This document shows positions 1-13,278 of a stretch of 64,000 nucleotides of DNA, piece after piece. A model generated the notes under the pieces. It worked only from the letters and a program-made list of their open reading frames with translations, had not been told where the DNA came from and ran no database searches. Made by a program: the position numbers and the translations under genes. Position 1 is the first letter of the stretch. Each line of letters begins with the position of its first letter. Location: contig CM048557.1 of assembly GCA_026413225.1 (NCBI GenBank), forward strand, positions 3,038,001 to 3,102,000, read 5' to 3'. The stretch comes from Otis tarda (lineage: Eukaryota > Chordata > Aves > Otidiformes > Otididae).

Positions 1-3000
1 CAATCAGTTACACTTATGTCCCTCCATTCCAGATCTACGAAGAGGCAAGAAAGCATCCACAAATCCTCTCAGAAGCACGGAGGGAAGGTAAATCTGACTG
101 TCTGGTGTGTTCCCCCTTCTTCCACCAACACTGGAGCTGAGTAAGCACAGCGTTGTTTGCTTTTCCACCATTGTCCCTCTATGTCCCACCCAGCTGAGGC
201 CCTATGAATATTATAAAATTTTCTTCATTACTGTTACTTTAGCAATTTTATTTTCTAATCATTTAAGTTTTTGCTAAAACACAGCTTTTTGTGATCTTTC
301 AGAGCAGCACAAATGCAAACTGTCGACAGCACTCTTGTATTGGCACTGTGTTGCCTGGGATGTTAGAGGGCAAGGGAATAGAAAGCAGAGCAGTTGTTCT
401 TCAGCCTCAGGTCCAGGTCCCTGGAACACAGAACCTCTCTTCCTTTTCAGCAATAACTTTTAGATCATTTTTGTTTCAAAACCCATCAGCCTCTGAAAAC
501 ACTCAAAGAATGTACAGTTGGCCTTTGAGGCCAAGAACTGAAATAATCAACTATGCATTTTTTCCAGCCTCATCAGGAGAGTGCAGCTGAGTATGGACAT
601 GTAACAAAAATTTACTCATTCCCAAGAATTAGTATCAGCTTTTCCTACACCCATTACTCTGGGCTATTTCCAATCCTAGTGCTTGGGCTGCTTTGGAAAC
701 AAAGGGATTAGGACCAGATTTTAAAAGGGAAAAATTTCCTCAGCATGCCAATTCACACACCTGTCACGCTGCAGAAAAATGCAAGGGCTTCAGACTAAAG
801 AAAGAGAGACAGAATATGAGAATACGCCTGCACAGGAATGCTTGTGTGAAAAGAAATTCAGGACATTCGTGCAAAAGACAATGGAGAAAGAAATCCTTTT
901 TTACATAGTGAGGAATGGTTTCAGAAATCTAGATTCAGCATGTCCAGCAAGATAACTTGTCTTAGAGTCTTAATAATCACTAACTGATAATACCTAAGTG
1001 ACAGAGAAAGATGAAACTCTTAGAAAAAAAAGGAGAAAAAAAAATACTGCATTCTGTATATGAGCACATTTGCTTTACTTCTGATAATTAAAAAAAAAAA
1101 ATAAACAAGTGTCCCGGGAAAAAGACTAGAAACAATGTTATGATACATGAAGAATATTCCTTTCCCAGAATAAAATGCACTCGATCCAAATGGGTTAATT
1201 CTTTGCTTAAAATCTGTATTTCAGAAATAATCAGACTTAGATGGCCATTAGTTCCAAGCCAGCATGGTTAACCCTGATCCTTATCGCATATTTGGGGAGA
1301 TGGGAGGAAAGGTAATACTTCAAACAGGTGCTGATATCATTGGAGCCATTCCCATCTGCAGGCTGTACGATGTCATACCACTATTCCTTTTTGGTTACTG
1401 CTTAAGTAATAATCAGCTCTCTTCCCTTCGCTTGCGTAGAGAATGTATTACCAATCCTTAGATTAAGTTACTGTTTTTTAATTCATCTACAGACATTTGC
1501 ACATTCTCGGCAGTTTCAAACATTCCTTGCCACATGCTGAAATACTTTTTCCAGCCCAAGTTCTAGACGAGCTATAACTTTTAGCATGAAACTCATTTAG
1601 AAGAAAATGTAGATTGTAAGAAACTTTAGTACCATGTTTTTGCATAAAAACTAACCAATGTTTTCTATTTAACAGAACAACAAAATCACTGTGAACACTC
1701 TCCTCCTACTTCTATAGGCAAGAAAAGAGTATACTGATATGTAAAGAAAATATTTAAAGAAACATATTTACATTCTACCACACAACATACTACAATAATT
1801 CAGGTTTAGTTTTCAATCTGAAAGGTTTCAAAGCACTGTTGGAATTACTAAATACACAGTAAATCAGTATATGAAACAGGTTATTTACCAAATATTTGCA
1901 CATACATCAACGACATTACCAGGTAACATTTTGCCTCATCTCAGTATGACACACATCAGATTTTTTCTTTTAAATTTCATGATGGAAAAAATTGTAAAAA
2001 AAAACAAAACAAAACAAAACACAACAAAGAATAAGCTGCGGATAAACCTTTGCACGTCCTTATTTCTGATAAGGAATATACAAACATTCATTATTTTCTT
2101 CTTAAGCATTTCATTATTTCAGGAAAATAAAGCACATGTTTATCTGCTTACAGTGAAGAGTAGCATGCCACCATGCTGTATACTAAAGTATAATGTGTTT
2201 CCATTTTTGAAAGATCACAAAACTAAAAATATATTTAGTTGCATTTTAACTAAATGCAGGTCTGTGTACCACTATTATTAGCGTACTGTTCCAAGAGAAT
2301 GAAAAATAACTTTGTTTTGAATTACATTATTACTATGTTTGTCATAACTGACAACATTTATCAATTGAGATAGGTCAATCTAGCAAATTCTGTGAAATCT
2401 GAAAAAAGTTTAATACAGAAATATTTCAAACTTATGCCCTTCCTCTAACACTTAGGTAATACCTCCAAATCAATGTAGGACCTTTAAAAGGAAAATTTTG
2501 CCCTCATCTTCTTTACATGACCATTATCTGTTATACCATTGTTTAATGAAATAATTCTCTTTTACTAATCCCTGTGTTAAATACTTCATGGAAAACATTT
2601 TCTCATGTTTCCTTTAGCTATACTTAAAAAAGCAGATACTTCATAGCACTTACATTTATATATCAATGTTTGTTAAATTAATACAGTGTATCATATTTAA
2701 ATAAGTGAAAAGCATCGTAGCTGGAAATTCTAGTGGCAGATCATAATGTGATATGAAAAAGGGACACCATGCATAACATTAGACACAAAAGGAAAGACAA
2801 ACTAATTCAGTCATTTAGCGCAAAGGTAGGCACTGAAGCCAACAGCTGAAAGACTCTTAGATAAATGGAACCAAGTAAGTTTTATTAATCCTTTTGAAGG
2901 CTAACATGCACCTTCTGTATATAATCATGGCTTCCTACAGAGCACTCCTCTATTTCCTCTGACAGTATCAAGGTGTGGGTAGCCCAGGCAGGTCAGGTTT

Positions 3001-6000
3001 GCCTCCAGGGCTAAACTTCACAATATGTCAGTAGACTACCTTGAAATCTTAGAAAACTTAACATATACAAACCCAGGTCCTGCTACTGTAACAGCAATAC
3101 CACCTTTCTTCCCTGAGTACTCTAATCCTAAGGCCATAACACAGTTCTGTTTAACTGCTCCTGGTCATTGTAGTTAAAGGTGGCTCTGGTAAGTGTTACT
3201 GACCATTATAAGGGTGAAAGAAAATGCCAAAAACTAATCTTACCATATCATTTTAAAAAGGAGATCTAAATCAGTCCTACTCACTGCAATGCTATTTTAA
3301 GCTTCTCTTAGTTCTTTGTGCAGAGAAAACTTTCCTACCTCTGCAGACAGCTACTACAGTCAGCAGTCACAGTCAGAGATGATACTGTTGACTCCCAGAC
3401 AAAGCAACCCCACAGGACATTAAAAAAAATTATGCCTGGCTTAGAAAACTTCCAGCCAAGCTGTGTACGCCTCTTTTCCACCGGCTCCAAGGCACTCTTT
3501 AGTATTCATAAATAGCTGCACATATGAAAGACACTTCTCTGCTATTTTTCATGTGCTGTGAATTGCTCTAATATGCTTGGGGAACTCCAAGAGGACCAGA
3601 TCTTCCAGTTCAGGGCTTCCTTGCATCATCAACTCATTGAAAAAGAGCTGAAGCACAGCAGAGGACTGGGTCATGCAACTTTCATCTCTGACTAATGCTC
3701 AGAAAACACAGCGATCTAATGTTTCATGTTGGCAAAAATAAACACGAATGCTTATGGAATGATGGCTTTTCTACACTGTCCCAAGCAGACTCTTCTGGTC
3801 CATTTTCAATTTCACATGTGTTAATACCACTTGGCAATGTGAAGATTCAGCTATATATAGCTCCATCGTGACTCTCAACAGTTGAGTCCCACAGTCAAAT
3901 CTACCAGCAGACAAATATACTGGCTTTAACTGGCATTGCTCAGAATATATTCTCTTCCCACTCAGCTGTTGCTGAAAAATTCTATTGATACTTTTATAAA
4001 AGCATGTTTTCAAGTACATTGAAGTGCCCTGTATTGCAGTCATTTTCTGCCTCTGTTCTGCACAAATAACTCTGTAAAATGAATCTTAGACAAAAGTAAA
4101 AGAGACCAGTGATTATGTTTCAGCAGAGCACTTTAACACATGCTTAAAATTAAAACTTTGAAGTCATTTCAAAACTTCACAAACTTCACCAAGTAAGAAT
4201 TCTGAACTGGGGTTTGCTGTTTTAATCCAAGTCTTTGTGAAGACACTGGCGGGGGCTGGGGGTGGGGCAAATCCTTGATTTTAACACACAGTGGAAACAA
4301 TCTCTTCTAAACATTAATCATGGCCAAATGGCAATCAAGACTCTAAGAAATTGATCCTATTTCTGCTAAAAAGTCTGGTATACCACTATAAAAACACAGC
4401 ATGAAATGAGACAAAGCACAGCATATATCATAAGGCAAATCACATTACTTCAACAAATTACCTCTACCACACATTCCTTTACTATTTCTCCTGCTCTTCT
4501 CCTCTTCCAGTTTCCTCAAATTTAGAACATTTAGAAAGATTTTCAGAATTAGGCTTCTAAGAAAAAAAAAACAAAACATAATCAGAAAAACACTAATGAG
4601 TTTTCAAGAATCAGGATTTTTAAGGGCCAGTATATGAAGCTACATGGTGAGGTAGCTTGCTTTAAATATAAACGTTGCACTGGAAAGATGATCATGTTTT
4701 GCAGTCTTGGAAACGAGACTTTTCACTCATGCTTAAAATAATTTTAGGACCACTGTAAGAACACAACGGTTCCTCTTCACTCAGAAAAGGGTTCCATAAA
4801 GATGTATAGAATATTAAAAAAAGAATTAACAATGTAGAAGTTCATTTAGAGTTATGAAATGAAACTGTAACTAAATACATTCTCTCATAGCTCACTGAGT
4901 CAAACACTGTCAGCTGCTACTGCAGCAATTAATTTTTAATGCTGAAATTACTACCTGCTTTGTGATATGTCATGTGGTCACTAGCAATACTAAAATATTT
5001 AACAAGAAGCATTGAAACCATACACAAAACTGTTTAATATGAACTCTCTATGACAATTCCCAGGTCTTTCTGTTCTGTTTTTAAAGCCAAAGAATTTACA
5101 GTCCTAAAGCACGTAAAACACTCCAGTCATTCACTTTGAGGCAAAAACTTTTAATAAAGTTCTTAAGTCTATAATTAATGATTCTTTATTCCATTTTACT
5201 TTTGTCAAAAGATTTGTGCAGTTAAAGCAAGTATTAAATCCTCATTATATGATACACAGTAATAATCTTTCTAAATTCAGCGCTAACTTTCTCAAAGCTA
5301 TTTTATCTATCTCTAAGCAGTGGCAGCACAGTTACAGCGCCCAGCTATACTGTAAAATCAAAAATCTGGTATGTTCACAGATCCCAGACCACAGAAATGC
5401 AAAAAGGAGCCATTTCGAAAAGCACCTTTCATTCCACACATGGTGTGCCTCTTCTTTGTGGGATTGTACACGATAAGCACAAAACCCAACTCCCACCAAA
5501 TCTCTGAAACACCAAATCCCTACCAAAGGAATAAAGCAGAAGCTTTCAAAAGAGGAAGTGAGCAAAGTAGCATCAGGTATGAAACACAATGTCTAAAGTT
5601 TTCACACGCTAGGCATATGCAAATTTTCCCACATCTTTGGTTTTCACACACACAGCAGACAGGCCAAAGAACATAACATTTATAAGTGTTTAAAAAAACC
5701 CCAAAAATAACAAAAAAAAAAAAACAACCCCAAAACCACAACAAAACACACACAAACTTGCCAAAAGTCCCTGCAAACAAACAAACAAAAAACCAAACAA
5801 AAAACCAAACAAAAAAAAAACCCAAAACAAAAAAAAACCCCAAACAAACCCACAAAACACAACTTGGTGATAGAACCATGTCTGATAAATTCCATAGTCT
5901 GGTACTATAGAAATGAAGGAAGGTCAGACTCTAGTGAGACCAGCTGCATCCTCATAGAAATCATCACAGAAGCTTCCTGACTGATCAGTAATAAGCCAGT

Positions 6001-9000
6001 GTGCCACAGATCTGACCAAAAGGCTAAAACTCCACACTCTTATTTATTTAAACACCAGGTGTAGTTCAGCACACTTAGTGGCAATTACCAAAGCTGCAAA
6101 GCTACTTTAATTAGATATCCAAGGGGCAATTTTCTACAGAAGGTATTTTTCCCATTCTAGTACAATTCAGCTCTAGTTTTGAGATAATACTCCAATACAA
6201 ACAATCAAAGATGGTTCAGTCACTTGCTCTCCTCTAACCTGCAATCCCAACTACTGCTGCATAGCACAAACAGAACCAGCAGCGACATACGCTGCCTCAG
6301 AGAGCTCTTCAAGCTGCATTAGGTTATGATTGCCAATGCAGAAGGAGCAAGAAAATAATTAGGACTTCTATTCCTTACTTCTGCTTAAATCAAAATGCTA
6401 GCTATTAAATGCTATTGTTTGATACTGTCCAGCAGGAACTAGTCTTGAGCCATCCTTCTGATTCTCCTTTCTATGGTTTCCCATACAAGCCAATATAGGG
6501 CAGTAGCAAAATACAAATTCAAATTATTTCCATAAGGCACATTGTTTGTATTCTTGATTAAGCATGGCAGATGCAATGATTTTCAATACAATTTTCAAGT
6601 GGACATTTAAATGAAAAAGTGAAGAAGAATCACTCTTTCCTTGAAAGGAGCACGCCTATCTGTTTTTGAAATAAAAGTCAGATTGCTTTTTGTATCTTTA
6701 GTTTCTAATGTGTTTCTAGTCAGAGAAGCTGGGAATGGTTTTGACCTCACCTATTCCTATACGTTAGACACAAAGCAGTTACTGTATCCTCTAAAACCAG
6801 TGGCTTAGTAGATGCTAGAGCAGCCTCTAGCTTCACAGGAAGGTTCATGGACACCAAAAATAAACAGATGTGGAATTAACCACCCACAAAAGAAAATCTC
6901 CTTCCAATAGCTCTGAAAAAAGTTCAAAAGCATCAGTTCACTCCAAAGTTTGTTACAATTCAACTATAGCTACTGATATAAAACACTGTTTTATGAAACA
7001 TTTCAGTTGATATAACAATTAAAATATATTCCAAATCTCTGTACTGAATTATTAGCCTTCACTGCAAAGAGAATGCTTAGAAGAGACACTTTGTAGCAAA
7101 TTCCACTTGAGAGCATCTGGCATTTTCTATGTAATGATGTTTTACCTGGTAGTGCCCCGTTGCAACAACTGGGGACCCACACCTCAGGAGCGCCTATGTG
7201 AACCCGTGGGGTGCTTGTTCACCAGCACGTGTGTTAGCAGACTGCAGGGAGGGATACTCACACAAGCTAAAGCACCCACGTGTCCATTAGCAGATATGTG
7301 TAAATAGGGGAACCCAGATCCACAGAAGAGGCTGTTCTAACACAAGCTGTGAGAGAGGAAACGCATGTATGTAACTGCAAATGTGTACGTGTGCACGTCT
7401 GTGTGATTTTGAAATCAGTCATAGCATGGCATTTAGAAACTTGTAGGCGCTCCTTAACATTTCTTAAGCATCTTGTATTCTGGTTTATCTCTTATATTGC
7501 TGATGTTGATCCTAAATATATAGTTGACTGATTTCTAGTTAATTATGTCTTTAATAAATCAGCAAACTGCTTCAGTCTTGACATGTTAAAACCATAGGAA
7601 TTGAGCAGGGTTTTCTGTGACATTGTAACATTTCATAGACTAATGACTACCAAACTTCATTTGAGGCCTCCGATGTGAATGGATTCATTGAGCTACAGAG
7701 TTCTTCTCATTCTCTACAGCTTACTATCTTGGCTATCTATTTTTAACACAATGAGTATCATGTTTCACAGCTCTGGGCTGGAACTAAGGAATTTTCAGCA
7801 TGGAATATAACTACGAAATACATATTCCATTTCCCTGAACTGAATTTTATCAGATTTTTCTCCATTTCCAAGTAAACTGCTGCTTGTCAGTGGAGAAAGC
7901 GCTTCCAAATTTGAAGTCCATGGAAGTTATGTGCATGCTTACAAATTACTCACATTTTAAAAAAAATATAAAAAAGGCCTACAAATACATAATTACTATA
8001 AATTTTCGAATAACAGTCACAGCAACTACACACTATCCTCCCTGTGCATGTCTTTAAAAGAAGTGCAGAATTCCTCAATACAGAACAGTGCAAAATATTT
8101 AAAATACAGTGATCTCAACATACTGCACTAGAGATACTCTGTACTACCAATTTTCCTGTTCTCTTGGTTCTGAATCCAGACTGCCCAATTGCTTTATCAA
8201 ATGAATACTACTCTTGATACACTAGACAAGGCTTTTAGGACATCAGTAAACTACAAATCTAAGAGGGAACTGTGGTTCTGTTTCGGCTGGTTTCCCATGA
8301 AAAAGAAGACACGCACATATATAGATTAATATGATGAGTCAAAATATCAAGTGTTACCTACCTTGCAGAGCTGAAAAGCTAGCTTAATATTTCTGCACCA
8401 GATTAAAACTCTGCAACTTGGTGGTTCAGGGCCAACTTTACTGTGAACAACTCTGGAAATTTATGTCTTTTATGCATTAAAAACATCTTTTAGCTCTTGC
8501 AAAGCTTTGAAAAAGCATTAAAATTTCTCCTAAGGCAGGAATTCATTAAGAGCTAGTCTGAGGATCTGGAATCAAAAAATCTAATATTGTAAAACCAAAT
8601 TAAATATTGCTGCCTCCTTTTGCTTTCAAAGCTGGTACCAAATTCTTATTCTTTTCTCTTACACAGTCGCAAACAGGACTTTCCAGCCACATGGAGAATG
8701 TGAAAAAACCAGCAGTGGCAAGTTCAAATAAAAGCAGCTACCTTCCAACAACATTAAGTTACAATAGGCACAAGGCAGCGATAGCAGATGATAAACTCTG
8801 AACCAGAAGCTACAGACACGATTACATTAAAAAGTAACACGCATTGACAAAGTCAGAAGAAAACTCATTCATCTAGAAAACTTTCCTGAAGTTGAGAAAG
8901 TGATAGGTAGCTTTTACTCTTTAGGAAACCACCATTCACTTGCCATGACAGGTTTGGTGAAGAGGAGTGTTCTGGCAGGACCTGCTGTTTCTCTTCCTTT

Positions 9001-9678
9001 ACATCCAATGGGTCGTCTCTTTTAACGTCTGCCTGAAGATCTGCTCCTCACTCGGTAAGCCTCTCTCTTTTCCAATATAGTAAAATGTTTATTCCCCATC
9101 CATCCCGATATGAATGTCTCACACTCAGAAGCTAGAGCTTTACTGCATTTAGCACCACTGCCTGATGTACAAGATGCTGTGCAGATTCATAATATTGATA
9201 GTTAAGGTAAAGGAAGAAGGAGATAGTTAAGGTAAAAGCAAGGAAAAGGACAGGAGAATCATCCATGTTTTTTCTACTTCCCCCTTCAACAGACAATGCC
9301 ATCATATTCCAAGTTGGTGGTTTAAAAATGAAAAATTTTATAACTAGTTATAAACCTGTCTGTTATCTCCAGCAACGGACCAAGAAACCAAAACAACAAA
9401 AAAAACCCAAAACACCAAGCTTTTTTGTTCGTTCATTTTTACTATTCTTTTCTCTCACCAAGGACAAAATAAGGTCTTTTATGAACTTCTTATACTCCTA
9501 TACCTTCATTGCTTTAGTAATCAGCACACAAAATGGCAATATCCTCAGCTTTCTATGATTGCTCATCATCCCTTGCAGTTCTCTAAGTATGCAGATTTCA
9601 GTTATTATAAAAATTATTGAAGTCTAAAAATACTTGGACCAATGGTGTTTGCAAACACCAAAAGCTGTAACTACTCAC
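1..9678 (-). other. PPFIBP2: PPFIBP2 intron (partial), downstream of coding exon 9679-9893
   Basis: This stretch follows the splice donor at 9678-9673 on the minus strand, so it should be the start of a PPFIBP2 intron. I looked for the next liprin-beta exon, which should encode the conserved start of the coiled coil with the QERLARLE-type motif, and found none. That exon probably lies beyond the left edge. The interval is AT-rich, with poly-A runs and one large A/C-rich block. The open frames seen here (for example 1871-2281 plus and 3771-4043 minus) resemble no family I know and are about what AT-rich DNA gives by chance. Confidence 0.7.
5690..5862. repeat. A/C-rich low-complexity tract
   Basis: About 170 bases are almost entirely A and C on the plus strand, with runs such as AAAACCCC, AAACAAAC and CACACA. 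On the minus strand this gives repeated TTTTGGGG and GGTTTG units. Several overlapping open frames here in both directions are composition artefacts. It may derive from an expanded A-rich tail of an old retroposon, but no flanking element was recognised. Confidence 0.9.
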
Positions 9679-9893
9679 CAGATTTTCTTCAAACCACTCC
9701 CGTATACACACTGCTGTGGCCCCTGGAATTTGATTTCGCAATGCTTCTTTCTCTTGAGGATCCTCTAGCATTTCCAATGCCATCTTTAGATCTTCCAGGA
9801 GATGCAAAATTTGAAACGTGCCCAAATATACCGATGGAGCAGGTGACACAATATCATAACCACCATTAGCATACTCTGTAGCTGACTTTGTAC
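9679..9893 (-). CDS. PPFIBP2: PPFIBP2 (liprin-beta-2) coding exon, residues 23-94
   Basis: Liprin-beta-2 is a cytoplasmic scaffold of the LAR receptor phosphatase-interacting protein family, with an N-terminal coiled coil and three C-terminal SAM domains. This 215-base exon encodes the segment just before the coiled coil. Recognisable blocks are LHLLEDLKMALEMLE, QIPGATA and IREWFEENL, which match PPFIBP2 (LHLIEDLRLALEMLE, QIPGPTA, IKEWFEESL as I recall the human protein) better than PPFIBP1. The acceptor is a pyrimidine stretch ending TTTTAG before 9893 and the donor is GTGAGT at 9678-9673. The exon starts with the last two bases of a glycine codon begun in the upstream exon (one base at 28836) and ends on a codon boundary, so the two exons join in phase. 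The plus-strand frame across the same interval is only a shadow. Confidence 0.95.
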
Positions 9894-12800
9894 CTAAAAC
9901 AAGTAAAGTCAGGAGAGATAATAATGTTAAATAATTGTTTTGTAAGTAACAAATATATAGGTACTACACACTACAACATTCAGACTTCAGACACTAAACG
10001 ACAAATATCAGTATTTCTTCAGGCTTAAAAATACCTGAGTTAGTCTCTAGATAAATAACGAACACTGCAGAATTAAATGTGAGAGTACGTACAAGCATAT
10101 TAAAAAATAATTTTGACCTATGCAATGCCCGTCGAATTACAACTTCCAAAACCTTACCACAAATCACCTGTAATTTTCGTGGTTACCATGAGATGTCACT
10201 AACTTCTCAGCTACATAGTTAGAAGTCCCCAGACAGAGCAGTGTTAAGAAACCTGAGAAAGAATTGATGCAGTCCTTTGACAAGAAACTTAGATGAAAAT
10301 AGATCGTGTTTGCAGAACTAGAAAAATATGTGACCTTGACCAGGTTTAAAATCCTCCCACAGAAAACTAAATCCAAAAAGTTAGCAATAAAAATGGCTAA
10401 TGAAACTTTGCTAACTCGGTGAATTACAAGAAGTTCTCTAAATTACAGCATCTCCCTCCTGCCAGCCCTCCAGCAACAATATTTTCTCAAGAACAATAAG
10501 CAGAGCAACAAACATACTCGCTTGATGGAAGAATTATAAATAATAAAAAGATTCAGAGATATAAGAATTTATGTCTTAATACCCTGTGTTTCAATGAGCT
10601 GCAAACTGAAATGAGCTGTATTTTCTCAGTCCTGAATTTCAGACCTTGTTTTCATTTAATATTCCTTTGTTTAAGAACTAGTCAGATGGAAAACTTCTAT
10701 TTGTTCTACTTTTTATATTTTTTATTTACAATCCATTGCCTCATGTACATAACAGATTGTACTCGTTATGTCTTCATTCCTGTTCTCTCTGGCATAAGCA
10801 ATCACATTTTCCCCCTTTACTTGACTTAATGGGAGATTATTTTTTTTTTAGGCTTTTGATCATTCTTATTGTACTCCAATCAATCCTTTCATTTTGTAAC
10901 ATACTTTACAGGTGTATGTTGGATCCACATAGCATATAGTATTCCTCAGAAGACTGTATCATTGGTCTACACAAGGGGATTATAATATTCTCCATACTAT
11001 TCTTCATTTTACTCCTGTGTTAAACATTATTTACATCTTAGTTATGAAAAGAACAGAAATCTTCAATGGGCCTTTGAAAATTATTTGCTAAGTTTTTTTT
11101 CCTGAACAGATGTATGTAATTTGAAAACCAAATGGGTAAGTAATTCAAATTTTCTTCTTGAAAATGCACACTACTTTGCATTAATCAATGTTAGTTTGCC
11201 TGCTATGGTTATTTATCTACCATGACTCGGACATTACAAATTATGTTTGAACCCAATGGTTCATTTTACATATAGTCTGATATACAACTAACACCTAAAT
11301 ACAACTCGTGAATATCCTGACACTCTAGGTCCTAGAACACTGAAATGCCTTCTACACCTAGATTAGCTTTTAACCAAAATGCTAACTGATCATTTATTCC
11401 TAATGTTGTTTCCCTCTCAATCCGTTCTTGATCCAATACAGTATTTTGTCTCTCATTTTGTGAATACTTAACTTTACTCAAAGCTTTTGGGAAAATTCTA
11501 AATAATATTAACAAAGTCTTCTTCAACCACTGCTTTAATGACATAAATAATTAATTATCTTTGCAAAAAAAAATTGTGTGGTTTGAATTCTACTGTACAA
11601 TTTATGTAGTTTTTTGTTTGATTGTTTTAAACAATGCAAAACTTTCCCTAGAAATTTCTAACATTTTGCAAGGCTCAGTAGTAGGGATTTTATGTTTTTT
11701 TTTAAAGCAACACTCTTATTTTCACTACTGGAGTACTTCATATTGTCTCAACCTCTTTTCAAACTCACAATATTCCGTTTGGTCCTCTTGACTTCCACTG
11801 CTTATGAGTTTATTTTAGTACCTCAAGTGTGAGATCTCATCTTAATTTCTGGCTAAGATCATGTCCAAGATAAAGTTTCTTCAATATCCGGTGCTACAAA
11901 GACTGCTACACCGGACAACTTCACCTCGTAAATCAACCTTGTCTTCCTGAATTACTTCCCTTTGAGGAGAGGATCAACTAACTGTTTTGCTGGAGTGGAG
12001 TATTCTAAACACTAAAAGACATTTTCTTGTGTATTTCTATACTCTTCAGCTACTCATGCCAGCTTAGTTGTTTCTGTTTATGTGCTTTCTAATGCAGATT
12101 AATATTAAAGTCTAGCAACTAAAAATAGCACATTTCCATACTGTGTAAGAGCCATTTGGATTGTATAACCTCTTAAATCTTTTCATTCAGCCAGAGTGGC
12201 TCACTAGTTACTTTCTAAAGGAGATACACACACAAACAGAAATCTGGCATTGTCTTCTTAAGTAGTACTGATGCCATATTTAAAGATGTGGCTTCCTTGG
12301 CTCTCCTGACATTAGGACTTTTAAACTAGTTTTCTCACTCTTTCTTTTGGAAAACTCTATGCTAAATTCTTCTGTCTTTTTGCTTAGCAAGTACTTTTCA
12401 CACCAGAAAAGCAGACAGGATCCCAAAGCTATTTAATGATCAGCTTTGGTAGCTACCCCTTCAATGAATTTACAATTTAAAATAGATATAGAATGGGAAA
12501 AACCTAATAGCACATTCTGCTATAGCACTCTTCATGTTACTTATATGAATACTTTTTATATACAGACAATAGAGAAACAAACAAACAAAAATCCAGACAA
12601 TTAAAACAAAACTTCACAAACTTTCAGGCCCACAACCAATACTTCAGATGTGAAATAGAAGACATAATCTTTAAGCTTAAACACAGATTTAAAACAATTG
12701 TTCAGGAGTTCAGTTAATTATACTAGGTAGTCAGTTTATACAGCCATATCATACATACCGCTGTAACTTTCTTGAGGATGGTATTGGTGACACCTCTCAC

Positions 12801-13278
12801 CAATCTAAATGCCTCACTACATACCACATCTTGCCTCCATCCTTAAATTACCACAGCTACAACACTACTGGTAACATCTACCTTCTACAGAAGATAAATT
12901 TAAATTCTGTAGGAAAATTCAGTGACAGTGAAATTCACACATTTTGGCATGCCTTTATTTGATTTTCCTCCATCAAAACACTAGGAAAAAACCATATATG
13001 CACACTCTTTAATCTTGGTAAGTGAAAGAATTGTCACCTTAAGAAACTTGGTTCTATAAAGGTAGAAATTCTCAATTGCTGGACCAGGGGCAGGGCCAGC
13101 CAGGAATTGTATGTTATGTGATTTCCTGAGACTGGTCATACTCTACACGCATGCTTCAGTTATCCCAAGCTCTTCAACTGACTGTTCAGACTGGCAGAAC
13201 CTCAAAGTCTCAGAGGTTACACAGCAGTGGAAGGTCATCATCCCTCAGAACTCTCAAGAACTGGGTCCATGTGCAAGA

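Noticed and set aside
1871..2281. 136-codon plus-strand frame
   Set aside because: Crosses an A-rich run giving a KNKTKQN string; no family resemblance.
5371..5910. Overlapping frames of 71-119 codons around the A/C-rich tract
   Set aside because: Lys/Asn/Gln/Thr or Phe/Val/Leu strings caused by simple sequence, open in both directions.
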